Part shown: positions 14,369-23,960 of the stretch, in pieces
How the letters are laid out: each line of letters starts with the position of its first letter
Position numbering within the stretch: the first letter of the stretch is position 1
NCBI GenBank assembly: GCA_025363655.1
Contig: JANYDK010000039.1
Coordinates: 1 to 50,934 of the forward strand
Reading direction: 5' to 3'
DNA from: Deltaproteobacteria bacterium
GTDB lineage: Bacteria; Myxococcota_A; Polyangia; Polyangiales; JADJMO01
Length of the DNA stretch: 50,934 bases
The notes under the pieces: model-generated
Told to the model about the DNA's origin: nothing
What the model saw: the letters and a program-made list of their open reading frames with translations, nothing else
The model's database searches: none
Translations under genes and position numbers: made by a program

Positions 14369-17300
14369 GTGACCCGAGAGCGGCCGGCGAAGGAGCCACG
14401 ATTTCGCGGCACGCAGCGCTTCCAGGTGCTCCGCCGCCTCGGCGCGGGCGGCGCGGGAGTCGTCTTCGAGGTCTACGATCGCGAGCAAGGCGGTCGCGCC
14501 GCGCTGAAGACCCTGCAGGCGCTGACACCGAACGCGCTGCTGCGTTTCAAGCACGAGTTCCGCTCGCTCGCCGACGTCCGTCATCACAACTTGGTGCGCC
14601 TCGGCGAGCTCTTCGAGGACGCCGGTCGCTTCTTCTTCACGATGGAGTACGTCGAGGGCATCGACATCCTCCGTTGGGTGCGGCGCGATGCCGAGGAGGA
14701 CGAGCCGACCGTGGAGACGCAGCGCACCACCGCCACCGTCGCCGCGCCGATCCGCGAGCCGAGCGCGGTGCTGGAGCGACGCGAGCGACGCGAACGAGGC
14801 GAGCGGCGCGAGCGCCCGCCGATGCCGGCGATGCCGACGCCACGCGCGAGACCCGACGCCGAGAAGAGCCGCTTCGATTTGCCTCGTCTGCGCGACGTAC
14901 TCTCGCAGCTCGTCGAAGGCCTGTGGGCCTTGCACACGGCGGGTAAGGTGCACCGCGACGTCAAGCCGTCGAACGTGCTCGTCGATCTCGGCGGACGCGT
15001 CGTCATCCTCGATTTCGGGCTCGTTTTGGAGATCGATGGCAACCGCGGCGGCGCGCCAGTGACCCAGGTCGACGAGGTCGTCGGCACCGTTGGTTACATG
15101 GCGCCCGAGCAGGCCGCGGCGAGACCGATTGGTCCGCCCGCCGATTGGTACGCGGTCGGCGTCATCCTCTATCGCGCGCTCACCGGTCGGCTCCCCTTCC
15201 GCGGCGACACGCACGAGGTGCTGGTCGACAAGCGCACCTTCGAGCCCCCGCCGCCGAAGGCCGTCGCGCCCGGCGTGCCCGAAGATTTGAACGACTTGTG
15301 CGTCGAGCTGCTCCGCATCGAGCCCGCGCAGAGGCCGAACGGCGCCGACATCTTGCGAAGACTCGCAGCGCGTCGCTCGGCCGGTGACGACGAACCGCGT
15401 TCGTTGCCACCAGCGCCGCGCGCCGCGCCCTTCGTCGGTCGCGATCGGGAGATGACGATGCTCGAGGAGGCCTTCCTCGAGACGCGCTCGGGCAAGGCGG
15501 TGACCATCGTCATCCTCGGCGAGTCCGGCCTCGGCAAAAGCGCGCTCGCGCGACAGTTCGGCGAACGGGCGGCGCAACGCTTCGGAGCCATCGTCCTCCA
15601 CGGTCGTTGCCATGAACGCGAATCGGTGCGCTTCAAGGGCGTCGACGGCGTGCTCGACGCTCTCGCCCACGTGCTCGTCAAACTGCCTAAAATCGAGGTC
15701 GCCGCGCTGTTGCCGCGTCGAGCGTCGCTCCTGCCGCAGACCTTCCCCGTGCTCCGTCGGGTCGAGGCAATCGCCGAAGCGCCGGCGCCGATGCACGACG
15801 TCGTCGATCCGAAAGAGCTGCGCAGTCAGGTCTTCGCGGCGGTGCGCGAGCTCTTGCAACGGCTCGCCGAACGGAGACCGCTCGTCCTCGTCATCGACGA
15901 CTTGCACTGGAGTGACGCCGACAGCTTGGCGCTGCTGCGTGACGTCATGCGATCTCCCGATGCGCCGCCGCTCCTCCTCATCGGTACGTCGCGTGACGGT
16001 GTGCCGCCCGATCCGCGCGACGTGGTGAAGGACGCGCGCGTCTTCTCGCTGCAACCGCTCGCGCCCGAGGCCGCGCAAGATCTCGCCGATCGGCTCCTCG
16101 CCGGCGCCATCACCTCGGCCAACGCCACCACCATCGCCAAGGAGGCTGGCGGGCATCCGTTCTTCATCGACGAGCTCGTCCGGCACAACGTCGCGCTCGG
16201 GCTCACCGAGACGGGGCCGACGAGCAAACGTCTCGCGCTCGACGAGGCCATTTGGTCGCGCGTCGAGCGGCTCGAGCAGGTCGCGCGTGACATCGTCGAG
16301 GTGACGGCGGTCGCCGATGCGCCGCTCAGCCAACAGCTCATCGCCGAGGCGGTCAACGTCGAGTTCGGCGAGCTCGCGCGGCGGGTCTGGACGCTGCGGC
16401 TCGACAACCTGGTGCGCATCGGCGGCGTCCGGCGCAGCGACTCGATGGAGCCCTACCATGATCGGGTCCGTGCCTCGGTGCTCGCGCATCTCTCGGAAAA
16501 AACGCTGCGCGCGTGGCACGAGCGGCTCGCGCGGGTGCTCGAAAAGACGCTCGAAGGGAGCGGCGTCGCCGACTGTGCGCTCCTCGCGTTGCATTGGAAG
16601 GGCGCAGGGGACGCGACGCGTGCGGCGAAGTATGCCGAGGTCGCGGCGGCGCAGGCCGAAGGACTCCTGGCGTTCGATCGCGCGGCCACGCTCTACCGGA
16701 TGGCGCTCGATCTACTGCCCACGGGCGGTGATGCCGAGACCACGCGACGCGTACTCGTGAAGCTCGGTGGCGCCCTGGTCGACGCGGGTCGTGGAGCCGA
16801 GGCGGCGACGGCATTCTTGCGCGCCTCGGAGGGAGCGTCGGCCTTCGATTCGCTCGATTTGCGTCGTCGCGCCGCGGAGAACCAGCTCGTCAGCGGCTAC
16901 ATCGACGCTGGGCTGGGGACGCTCCAATCGGTCCTCTCCGAGCTCGATCTCAAGCTGCCGAAGACGCCGCGCGCCGCCCTCGCCTCGCTCGCCCTTCGTC
17001 GCACGCAGATTCGTCTGCGCGGGCTCGGGTTCGTCGAGCGTTCGGAGGACGAGGTGCCGCGCGAGGTCCTCCAGCGCATCGATCTCTGTTGGGCGGCGGC
17101 GAGCGCGCTCGGCATGGTCGACACCATCCGCGGCGCCGACTTCCAGACACGACATCTCCTTCTCGCGCTCGACGCCGGTGAGCCCTTCCGCGTGCTGCGT
17201 GCGCTCACCCTCGAGGCCGCATTCTCGGCGAGCGGTGGCGGCGAGAACCGCATTCGTACCGCTGCGCTGACGAAATTGGCGGAAGAGCTCGCTCCTCGCG

Positions 17301-18241
17301 TATCTCACCCACAGGCTCCCGCGTACATCCAAACCGGAGGAATTTCCGCATTTCTCGAGGGACGTTGGCGCACCGGCTGCGAGCGGCTCTCGACGTCGGA
17401 GGAGTTTCTCCGCGAACGATGTCGCGGGGTCACCTTCGAGCTCGACAGTGTCCAGCTCTACCTCATCGCCTGTCTCCTCTATCTCGGAGAAATTCGCGAG
17501 CTCAAGCGACGACTTCCCGAGCTCGCGAAGGCCGCGAAAGAGCGCGGCGATCTCTATGCGAGCACGCACCTCGGCAGCGGTCTCATGACCCTCACGCGCC
17601 TCGCCGACGAAGACGTGGAGAACGCCCGACATGACGCCGACGCGGCGATCGCCCAGTGGTCGCACGCCGGGACCCACGTCGCGCACTTCCTCGATACGCA
17701 AGCGCAAGCGCAGATCGATCTCTACGTCGGCGACTCGTATCGCGCGGTCGATCGCGTGCGCGCGCGCTGGAAATCGTTCGACGAAGCGCTGCTCCTGCGC
17801 GTGCAGTACATCCGCATCAGCTTGCTCTCCCTCTGGGCGCGCGCCGCGCTCGCCGCTGCGACCCGTGAAGCGCGTCCCGATCCCGTGCTCCTCGACGAGG
17901 CCCTCGCCAAAGCACGCGCGCTCGAACGCGAGCACATGCCGTGGGCCGCCGGCTTCGTCCATCAGACGCGCGCTGGCGTGGCGATGGCGCGCGGCGACGT
18001 GAGCAAGGCCCTCTCGCTCCTCGACAGCGCGATCGACGCGTTTGCAGCGGCCGACATGATGCTCTTCGTCGCCAGCGCGAGGCGCAGACGCGGCGAGGTG
18101 ATGGTGCACGAAGGACTGGGGCTCGGCGAGGAGGGCTCCGCGCTGATCGACGCTGCCGACGGCTGGATGCGCGGACAAGACATCGGCAACCCCGCGCGCC
18201 TCTGCGACTGCCTCACGCCGATGCCGCGGAAAACGCGGTAG
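14369..18241 (+). CDS. Large Ser/Thr protein kinase with AAA ATPase and helical-repeat region
   Basis: About 1290 residues. The N-terminal Hanks-type kinase has RRLGAGGAGVVFEVYD, the ATP-binding Lys in RAALKTL, HRDVKPSN near residue 196, DFGLV near 216 and GYMAPEQ near 245. A basic Arg-rich insert (near residues 130-155) lies between the kinase lobes. From ~355 an AAA_16-type ATPase follows, with Walker A GESGLGKSALAR near 385 and Walker B LVLVIDDLHWSDADS near 506. The remaining ~550 residues are helical, TPR-like repeats. This matches the large signalling ATPase-kinases of myxobacteria; targets are unknown. The GTG at 14369 is preferred (TACACT 8 nt upstream); an ATG at 14324 is possible but overlaps the SDR start. 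Confidence 0.87.
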   Translation: MTRERPAKEPRFRGTQRFQVLRRLGAGGAGVVFEVYDREQGGRAALKTLQALTPNALLRFKHEFRSLADVRHHNLVRLGELFEDAGRFFFTMEYVEGIDILRWVRRDAEEDEPTVETQRTTATVAAPIREPSAVLERRERRERGERRERPPMPAMPTPRARPDAEKSRFDLPRLRDVLSQLVEGLWALHTAGKVHRDVKPSNVLVDLGGRVVILDFGLVLEIDGNRGGAPVTQVDEVVGTVGYMAPEQAAARPIGPPADWYAVGVILYRALTGRLPFRGDTHEVLVDKRTFEPPPPKAVAPGVPEDLNDLCVELLRIEPAQRPNGADILRRLAARRSAGDDEPRSLPPAPRAAPFVGRDREMTMLEEAFLETRSGKAVTIVILGESGLGKSALARQFGERAAQRFGAIVLHGRCHERESVRFKGVDGVLDALAHVLVKLPKIEVAALLPRRASLLPQTFPVLRRVEAIAEAPAPMHDVVDPKELRSQVFAAVRELLQRLAERRPLVLVIDDLHWSDADSLALLRDVMRSPDAPPLLLIGTSRDGVPPDPRDVVKDARVFSLQPLAPEAAQDLADRLLAGAITSANATTIAKEAGGHPFFIDELVRHNVALGLTETGPTSKRLALDEAIWSRVERLEQVARDIVEVTAVADAPLSQQLIAEAVNVEFGELARRVWTLRLDNLVRIGGVRRSDSMEPYHDRVRASVLAHLSEKTLRAWHERLARVLEKTLEGSGVADCALLALHWKGAGDATRAAKYAEVAAAQAEGLLAFDRAATLYRMALDLLPTGGDAETTRRVLVKLGGALVDAGRGAEAATAFLRASEGASAFDSLDLRRRAAENQLVSGYIDAGLGTLQSVLSELDLKLPKTPRAALASLALRRTQIRLRGLGFVERSEDEVPREVLQRIDLCWAAASALGMVDTIRGADFQTRHLLLALDAGEPFRVLRALTLEAAFSASGGGENRIRTAALTKLAEELAPRVSHPQAPAYIQTGGISAFLEGRWRTGCERLSTSEEFLRERCRGVTFELDSVQLYLIACLLYLGEIRELKRRLPELAKAAKERGDLYASTHLGSGLMTLTRLADEDVENARHDADAAIAQWSHAGTHVAHFLDTQAQAQIDLYVGDSYRAVDRVRARWKSFDEALLLRVQYIRISLLSLWARAALAAATREARPDPVLLDEALAKARALEREHMPWAAGFVHQTRAGVAMARGDVSKALSLLDSAIDAFAAADMMLFVASARRRRGEVMVHEGLGLGEEGSALIDAADGWMRGQDIGNPARLCDCLTPMPRKTR

Positions 18242-18249
18242 TTGGTGCG

Positions 18250-18987
18250 CTACGGCGAGCAGGTCGACGGATAGAACGAGGCCGAGCCTGTCTTGATGAC
18301 GTCGCATTCGCGCGAGCACTTGGTGACGTCGCCGCAATCGGTGACCGCGACGATGCCGGGGCCGCCGCCTGGGGGACAGACGAGATCGGGGACGTCGGGA
18401 AAGCGCCAACACTGACCACTGCTGGTGAGGCACCCGGCGACCGACGAGTGGCGGTGGATGCACTTGAACGTGCACGACGGGTCGCAGCCTAGACCTTCGC
18501 CGACGCCGTCGCAGGGGCCGCTGTGTCGCACGCGAATGCCGTTGTTCGCCGCCGTCAGCGCGCTCCAGTAGCTGACGCGGTCGCAGCCGCAGCTTGGCGC
18601 GTAGTTGGCGATGCCGGTCAGCGAGACGCAGGTGCCCGTGGTGGTCGCGTCGCAGCCGGTGACCACGCAGGCCTGACCGCTCGGGCAGCCGGTGAGCGCG
18701 GTGCAGCCCGGCGGCCCTGCATCGATGCCGACCGCGTCGACGGAGACCGCATCGGCGCCACCTTCGCTGCCGATCGTGCCATCGCTCGGCGCGTCGACCT
18801 TGGCTCCATCGGTGCCGCCGTCGACGCCGACGTCGCCGCCATCGACGACGGTGCCATCGACGGCCGCGTCGCTTCCAGCGTCGATCGTCCCGCTGTCGTC
18901 GTCAGGAGCGACGGAGAAGTCGGCGCTCGAGCAACCGAGCACGAGAATGGGTGCGACGAGCGCGCGCGCGAAGAAGCGAGCAAGCAT
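18250..18987 (-). CDS. Lipoprotein with Kazal-like Cys-rich domain
   Basis: Encodes 245 residues. The lipobox is at Cys19 (VAPILVLGCSS). A linker rich in Asp, Val and Gly follows to about residue 95. A Cys-rich region then starts at GCTALTGCPSGQACVV. The segment CGCDRVSYWSALTAANNGI resembles a Kazal-type fold (usual CGCDG-TY-N-C-A-GV). Where Kazal domains carry the Cys after the Tyr there is Leu, so the inhibitor fold may be altered. More Cys follow (DPSCTFKCIHRH, CSRECDVIK). A surface-exposed role is inferred. TATGCT lies 6 nt before the ATG. The 3' end is convergent with the kinase gene. Confidence 0.78.
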   Translation of the reverse strand: MLARFFARALVAPILVLGCSSADFSVAPDDDSGTIDAGSDAAVDGTVVDGGDVGVDGGTDGAKVDAPSDGTIGSEGGADAVSVDAVGIDAGPPGCTALTGCPSGQACVVTGCDATTTGTCVSLTGIANYAPSCGCDRVSYWSALTAANNGIRVRHSGPCDGVGEGLGCDPSCTFKCIHRHSSVAGCLTSSGQCWRFPDVPDLVCPPGGGPGIVAVTDCGDVTKCSRECDVIKTGSASFYPSTCSP

Positions 18988-18993
18988 GAGCTG

Positions 18994-18999
18994 AGCATA
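18994..18999 (-). promoter_or_regulatory. -10-like TATGCT, 6 nt before the ATG at 18987
   Basis: TATGCT on the minus strand is followed by 6 bases and the start codon. It is one of the best matches to the TAnnCT pattern. Confidence 0.5.
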
Positions 19000-19050
19000 G
19001 GTCCGACGACCGAGCGAAGCGAGAACGGCCGGAGCGAAGCGAGACAGTCG

Positions 19051-20958
19051 TCAGGAGTCCGTGGCTCCACCGGGCGCGCGCGGTCGACGAATGCCGTACG
19101 TCTTCAGCCTTTGAATGAGCGTGTTGCGTGAGATTCCGAGGAGCTTGGCGGCGCGACTCTGGTTGCCAGCGCATTGCTCGAGCGCGTCGAGGATGCGTTG
19201 CCGCTCGAAGTCGTCGACGACGTTCTTCAGGGAAAATCCGGGCGTTCCGAGGCCTGACGGTGCCGACGAGGGCGAGGGTGACGCGGCAGCGATGGAGGAA
19301 GACGTCGTCGATCCTGGCGGCATCGTCGCGCGGCTCATCGCCGAGGCCGACATCGGCGCTTGGGGCGGCATGACGGCGGCGTAGGACACGCCGAGCGGCG
19401 GCGCATCGACGGTGACCATCGACTGCATCTTCTCCAGCGGCAGGCAGTCGGGGAGGATGACGTCGTCGCTGCAGAGGAGCACGGCACGCTCGACGACGTT
19501 GCGGAGCTCGCGGACGTTGCCCGGCCACGCGTAGCGCTGCATCACCGAGAGCGCCTCGGGAGAGAGATACGGCGCCGGCCGCTTCTCGCGACGCGAGGCC
19601 TCGGCGATGAAGCTCCTGGCGAGGTCTTCGATTTCGGCGGCGCGTTCACGAAGCGGTGGGATGACGAGGGCGACGCCGTTGAGACGGAAGAAGAGATCTT
19701 GTCGGAAGCGACCGGCGGCGACCTCGGCCTCGAGATCGCGGTTGGTGGCCGAGACGAGGCGCACGTCGATGGGGATCGATTTGAGTCCACCGACGCGGCG
19801 CACCGCTCGTTCTTCGAGGACGCGGAGCAGCTTCACCTGCAACGTCATCGGCAGCTCGCCGAGCTCGTCGAGGAAGACGGTGCCCCCCTCCGCGCTCTCC
19901 AAAAGGCCTTTTTTTGCGGCCACGGCGCCAGTGAACGCTCCGCGCTCGTGACCGAAGAGCTCGCTCTCGAGGAGGTTCTCCGAGAGCGCCGCGCAGTTGA
20001 GGGCGACGAACGGGCGTTGCGCGCGAGGAGAGCTCTGATGCACGCGCGCCGCCATCACCTCTTTGCCGACGCCGGTCTCGCCGAGGAGCAGCACGTTGAT
20101 GGTGCCGAGCGCGACTCGTTCGAGCAGACGATGGAGCTGCTGCATGCGCGCGTCGCGGACGATGATCGACGGTGAGCCCGCGAGGATGGCGGCGGCCTTC
20201 GGGGGAGCTCCGTGCATGCGTGCGCTCGCGGCCTCGAGGAGCGTGAGCGCGTCGCGACCGTCGCGTTGCCAGAGGGCGAGGCCCGTCTTCGGCTCGCCGT
20301 TCTTCGCGCGCAGCTCACGTTCGAGCCGTTTCATCGCCTGTTCGGCGCGGCTGCCGACGTCGCGCCCACCGACGAAGAGAATTTCGAACGCCGCGCCGTC
20401 GTGGGCGAGCACGTCGCTCGGATCCGTGGCCGCGGCGATGGCGACGCGCAGATCGGCCTCGGCGATGGAGTCGTTGCAGGCGAGGCGGAGCACGGCGAGG
20501 CCGCTGTCGAACTTGCTCGCGCGCGCGCACTCTTCGGCGACGCGTCCTTCGAAGTAGCCGTGGTTCCACACGTGGCGCGGCGGCGCGAGCTGAGGCGGGC
20601 GCTGGACGATGAACATCGTCGTCCCCAGCTCGATCAGATCGCCAGGGGCGAAGTCGACGCTCTCGTGCGGCTCGAGCCGGACGTCGCGGACACGCGTGCC
20701 GTTGCTGCTGCCGAGGTCTTCGAGGCGGAGCAGCTTGCCGTCGACGTGGAGGAGCGCGTGCCGTCGAGAAATCGCGGCCTCGTTGACCCGCACATCGGCG
20801 GTCTCGCCACGACCGATGACCACTTGCCCTTGCTCGGGGAGCGGGTAGGTGACGACGGTGGTGCCGATGGCGAGGAGCGAGAGGCGATCGACGCGCGCCG
20901 GAGGGAGCGGTGCTTCGGCGGTTTTTTCCAGATCGTCGGAGCGTCTACGATCGACCAC
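19051..20958 (-). CDS. FHA-domain sigma54-dependent transcriptional activator
   Basis: About 635 residues. The N-terminal FHA domain ([31 protein letters not shown]) should bind phosphothreonine and so link to Ser/Thr kinases. A middle domain ([17 protein letters not shown] to [12 protein letters not shown]) resembles a degenerate nucleotide-cyclase/GGDEF-like fold without GGDEF residues. The sigma54 AAA+ domain has Walker [10 protein letters not shown], the sigma54-contacting GAFTGA loop and Walker [13 protein letters not shown] Fis-type HTH ends the protein ([20 protein letters not shown]). An in-frame GTG at 20976 also exists. The GTG at 20958 is favoured because TAGCCT lies 8 nt before it. 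Both starts lie inside the end of the S9 peptidase gene, so the genes overlap. Confidence 0.9.
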   Translation of the reverse strand: MVDRRRSDDLEKTAEAPLPPARVDRLSLLAIGTTVVTYPLPEQGQVVIGRGETADVRVNEAAISRRHALLHVDGKLLRLEDLGSSNGTRVRDVRLEPHESVDFAPGDLIELGTTMFIVQRPPQLAPPRHVWNHGYFEGRVAEECARASKFDSGLAVLRLACNDSIAEADLRVAIAAATDPSDVLAHDGAAFEILFVGGRDVGSRAEQAMKRLERELRAKNGEPKTGLALWQRDGRDALTLLEAASARMHGAPPKAAAILAGSPSIIVRDARMQQLHRLLERVALGTINVLLLGETGVGKEVMAARVHQSSPRAQRPFVALNCAALSENLLESELFGHERGAFTGAVAAKKGLLESAEGGTVFLDELGELPMTLQVKLLRVLEERAVRRVGGLKSIPIDVRLVSATNRDLEAEVAAGRFRQDLFFRLNGVALVIPPLRERAAEIEDLARSFIAEASRREKRPAPYLSPEALSVMQRYAWPGNVRELRNVVERAVLLCSDDVILPDCLPLEKMQSMVTVDAPPLGVSYAAVMPPQAPMSASAMSRATMPPGSTTSSSIAAASPSPSSAPSGLGTPGFSLKNVVDDFERQRILDALEQCAGNQSRAAKLLGISRNTLIQRLKTYGIRRPRAPGGATDS

Positions 20959-23017
20959 TGCTCGAGAGGCTATCACCTCGGGCGAGCCACTTGTCGAGCC
21001 AGTCGAAGATCTCCTGGTGCCATCGAAGCGAGTTGCGAGGCTTGAGAATCCAGTGATTTTCGTCGGGAAAATCGAGGAAACGCGAGGGCACGCCGAGGCG
21101 CTGCAGCGCGGTGAAGAGCATGTACCCTTCGCTCACCGGCACGCGGTAGTCCTTCTCGCCATGCACCACCAACATCGGCGTCACGATCTTGGTGACGAGC
21201 CGGTGCGGTGACCACGCGTCGTAGATTTTCGTATCGGTGAAGGGGTTGCCGAACTCGCGCTCCCACTCGGCGCCAGCGTCGGTGGTGCCGTGGAAGGCGG
21301 GCAGATTCCACAAGCTGGCGTGGGTGACGATGCAACGGAAGCGGCGGGTCTGCGTCGCGATCCAGTTGACCATGTAGCCGCCGAACGAGCCGCCCATCGT
21401 CGCGGTGCGCGTCGCGTCGACGTCGGGCCTTGCGCACGCCGCGTCGGTCACTGCCATCAAATCGTGGAACGGCTCGGCGCCCCAACGCGCGAAGCCTTCC
21501 TCGATGAAGGCCTGCCCATAGCCGGTGGAGATCCGCGGATTGACGAGGAGCACGCGATGCCCACGCGCGGCGAAGACGTGCGGGTTCCAACGCCAATGCC
21601 AATGATTGCCCCACGCGCCGAGCGGGCCGCCGTGCACCCAGAGGACGAGCGGCTTCGCCTCGTCGGGCTTCGCGATCGACACCGGGGGGTGGACGAGGAA
21701 GCTCTGCACCATGCGTCCGCCACCTTTGCCCGCGCTCTCGGTCGACAGCGTCTCCACGTGACCGAGCTCGACACCGACGAGCGCCGAATCGGTGAGCTGC
21801 GTGAGACGGGTCGGCGCCGAGTCGGTCCCGAGCGCATCGACGACGACGACCTCCGGCGGACGATCGAACGTCGAGTGCAGCGCATAGAGATGACGCCCGT
21901 CGGGGCTCGGACAGAGGTCGGAGTAGCCACCGTGCGCCGTCACCCGCCTCACCGCACGCGTCGTCGAATCGAAGGCAAAAATAGGTGTTTCGCCGCGTTG
22001 ATCGGCAGCGAAGAAGATGGTCCGACCGTCGCGCGAGAAGCACGGAGACGTCGGCCAGAGCTCGATGCCGTCGTGAATCGGCGCGTGGATGTCGTGCGTC
22101 GCCGCGCGGACGTCGACGATCGCCAGGAGCGAGCGACCGGTCTGGCCTTCGAGGTTCTCGTGGAAGACCGCGACCACTCGCTGGCCGTCATCGGAGAAGC
22201 GCGGCGTCGCGAACGTGTGCAGGCCGTGGGTGAGCTCACGTCGCGCGGCGTCCTTGCCGAGCCCGAGCGCCACCAGGTTCTCCTGCGAACGATGCTCGGC
22301 CCCGAGCACCGCCTCACACGCAATCACCATCCCACCATCGGGCGCGAGATCGAACGTCTGCTCGTCGTATTCGAGCCGCCCGTTCGGCGTGAGATCGCGC
22401 GGATCGTCGACACCACCCGCGCCGAGTCGACCGAGCTCGAGATGAAAGAGGTGCCGCACGCGTGGCCCGTGAAAACGGTCCCAGAAGCGAATCGGAATCT
22501 CGTCGTACGCGAGCGCCGAGTCACCCGCCTCCTTGCGCGCGTCTTCCTTCGCCCGCTGCAGCTCCTCGCTCGGCGCCTGGGGATGGACGTACCCAGCGAA
22601 CGCGAGGACGTCACCGTGCGCCTCGAGCGTCTCGACCCCGTGCGAGAGCCGCGTGATCCGTCGCGGCTCCCCACGCGGCGGCAACGCGAAGACCTGCATC
22701 GTCGTCTCGCTCGTCTCCGCCTTCGCCTTCGACGACGAATCACCTTGTTTTCGTGGCGGGTTGTTGTCGGGTCGATTGCTCAGGAAGTAGAGCGTGCCGT
22801 GACTCCCGAAGCGCGGCGCAACGTCGTTGTCGTCCCCGAAGGTGAGCCTCCGCGTCTCGCCTGTCGCCACCACGACCTCGTAGAGATCGCTCACGTACTT
22901 GCGCTGCTCGGCATCTCGACGACCGACGACGAACGCGAGCGTCGCGCCGTCGGGGGAGAGGCGGAGGTCGGAGAGGCGGGGGAGGGACAGGAGCGTGTCG
23001 GGGGTGAAGAGGGACAT
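20945..23017 (-). CDS. S9 family (prolyl oligopeptidase-type) serine peptidase
   Basis: Encodes 690 residues. The N-terminal two-thirds form a beta-propeller of WD40/PD40-like strands (LRLSPDGATLAFVV, CFSRDGRTIFFAADQ). The C-terminal alpha/beta-hydrolase domain has the nucleophile in TMGGSFGGYMVNW near residue 543. Downstream are Asp (VVHGEKDYRVP) and His (FPDENHWIL) candidates, completing the triad. It should cleave short peptides or acyl-peptides. No signal peptide is seen, so it is probably cytoplasmic. The ATG at 23017 (MSLFTPDTLLSLPRLSDLRL) is chosen; the upstream extension to 23302 is repeat-derived and overlaps the MBL gene. TACCCT lies 10 nt before the ATG. Confidence 0.9.
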   Translation of the reverse strand: MSLFTPDTLLSLPRLSDLRLSPDGATLAFVVGRRDAEQRKYVSDLYEVVVATGETRRLTFGDDNDVAPRFGSHGTLYFLSNRPDNNPPRKQGDSSSKAKAETSETTMQVFALPPRGEPRRITRLSHGVETLEAHGDVLAFAGYVHPQAPSEELQRAKEDARKEAGDSALAYDEIPIRFWDRFHGPRVRHLFHLELGRLGAGGVDDPRDLTPNGRLEYDEQTFDLAPDGGMVIACEAVLGAEHRSQENLVALGLGKDAARRELTHGLHTFATPRFSDDGQRVVAVFHENLEGQTGRSLLAIVDVRAATHDIHAPIHDGIELWPTSPCFSRDGRTIFFAADQRGETPIFAFDSTTRAVRRVTAHGGYSDLCPSPDGRHLYALHSTFDRPPEVVVVDALGTDSAPTRLTQLTDSALVGVELGHVETLSTESAGKGGGRMVQSFLVHPPVSIAKPDEAKPLVLWVHGGPLGAWGNHWHWRWNPHVFAARGHRVLLVNPRISTGYGQAFIEEGFARWGAEPFHDLMAVTDAACARPDVDATRTATMGGSFGGYMVNWIATQTRRFRCIVTHASLWNLPAFHGTTDAGAEWEREFGNPFTDTKIYDAWSPHRLVTKIVTPMLVVHGEKDYRVPVSEGYMLFTALQRLGVPSRFLDFPDENHWILKPRNSLRWHQEIFDWLDKWLARGDSLSSSGRS
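20967..20972 (-). promoter_or_regulatory. -10-like TAGCCT, 8 nt before GTG 20958
   Basis: TAGCCT on the minus strand lies within the end of the S9 peptidase gene and is followed by 8 bases and GTG. It supports the shorter start for the FHA-sigma54 regulator. Confidence 0.45.
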
Positions 23018-23027
23018 CGCGAGGGAG

Positions 23028-23033
23028 AGGGTA
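23028..23033 (-). promoter_or_regulatory. -10-like TACCCT, 10 nt before the ATG at 23017
   Basis: TACCCT on the minus strand is followed by 10 bases and the S9 peptidase start codon. The spacing is at the long end of the pattern. Confidence 0.35.
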
Positions 23034-23045
23034 CGTGGGGGAAGG

Positions 23046-23100
23046 ACCGAGGGCGAGCGAGGGCGAGCGAGGGCGAGCGGGCGCGGGCGAGCGCGGGTGA
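23046..23100. repeat. Short GGGCGAGCGA-type tandem repeat between divergent genes
   Basis: Three to four imperfect copies of a GGGCGAGCGA unit occupy most of the interval between the S9 peptidase and MBL genes. Further degenerate GCGAGCGCGGG units follow. The tract overlaps any upstream promoter elements of the MBL gene. Confidence 0.6.
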
Positions 23101-23123
23101 GCGCGTTGGCGTAAGACTTCTGC

Positions 23124-23924
23124 ATGTCTACCGATGGCACTTCGGTGCGGGTCTTCACCTCCGGCATCTGGCAGCTCTCGAGTGTCGTGCTCGAGAGTGC
23201 GGGGGAGTGTCTGATCGTCGATCCGGCCTTTTTTCCACGTGAATTGGACGATCTTCGGGCACACGTCGATGAGCGGGGGCGGGCGGTGGCGGTGGCGTTC
23301 ACGCACGTGCATTGGGATCACGTGGTGGGGTGGCAGACGTTTCCCGAGGCGGAGGTGGTGGGGAGCGAGGCGCTGGCGCGGGCGATTGCCGAGGATGGTG
23401 ATGGGGAGGCGCGGCGGAATCTCGAGAAGGCCGGCGCGTTCGATCGCGAGTGGTATGTCGAGAGGGCGTCGCCGTTGTGTTGGCCAAAGGCGATGCGGGC
23501 ACTCGGTGATGGCGACGAGGTGAAGGTGGGGACGACGACGGTGCAGGCGTTGGCGCTGCCAGGGCACAGCGCCGACGGGGTCGGGTTGGTCATCGAAGAG
23601 GCGCGCGTGCTCATCGTCGGCGATCATCTTTCGCCCTGCGAAATTCCCTTCGTCGACGATCTCGCGGCCTATCGCGCGACGTTGGCGAAGCTGATGCACA
23701 CGCTCGCTTGGATCGACGACGTCATCCCCGGGCACGGCCGACGGCTGACGCGCGACGAGGCGTTGACGATCGCCAAGGAAGACCTCGCCTACCTCGATGC
23801 GCTGGCGCAGGCGGTCGAGAAGAAGAGCTTCGCGGGCGCGAACGACATGACCCTACCGCGAGGCGACCCGGCGATCATGGGTCCGCGGCATCGCGAAAAT
23901 TGCGTCGCCGTTGGCCTGGCGTAG
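23124..23924 (+). CDS. MBL-fold metallo-hydrolase
   Basis: Metallo-beta-lactamase-fold protein of 266 residues. The metal-binding motif is THVHWDHVVG (HxHxDH) near residue 57. Further candidate metal ligands are GHSADGVGLVIEE, DHLSPCEIPFVDD and GHGRRLTRDEA. It could be a thioesterase-like, lactonase-like or other hydrolase; the substrate is not determined. A TAAGAC element 6 nt before the ATG is a near match to the leaderless pattern. A 7-bp inverted repeat (23914-23938) surrounds its stop codon. It is divergent from the S9 peptidase. Confidence 0.88.
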   Translation: MSTDGTSVRVFTSGIWQLSSVVLESAGECLIVDPAFFPRELDDLRAHVDERGRAVAVAFTHVHWDHVVGWQTFPEAEVVGSEALARAIAEDGDGEARRNLEKAGAFDREWYVERASPLCWPKAMRALGDGDEVKVGTTTVQALALPGHSADGVGLVIEEARVLIVGDHLSPCEIPFVDDLAAYRATLAKLMHTLAWIDDVIPGHGRRLTRDEALTIAKEDLAYLDALAQAVEKKSFAGANDMTLPRGDPAIMGPRHRENCVAVGLA

Positions 23925-23938
23925 GCGCGGGGCCAGGC
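23914..23938 (+). terminator. Possible hairpin at the stop of the MBL gene
   Basis: GCCTGGC (23914-23920) can pair with GCCAGGC (23932-23938) across 11 bases. There is no T-tract, so it is at most a weak or Rho-assisted terminator. Confidence 0.25.
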
Positions 23939-23947
23939 GCGTGCTGC

Positions 23948-23953
23948 TACGCT
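23948..23953 (+). promoter_or_regulatory. -10-like TACGCT, 7 nt before GTG 23961
   Basis: TACGCT is followed by GCGAGCC and the GTG start codon. There is no Shine-Dalgarno, and the hexamer helps to fix the GTG as the start. Confidence 0.5.
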
Positions 23954-23960
23954 GCGAGCC

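Noticed and set aside
23046-23100. Tandem repeats as a possible CRISPR or regulatory array
   Set aside because: Units are about 10 bases, imperfect and without spacers of constant length.
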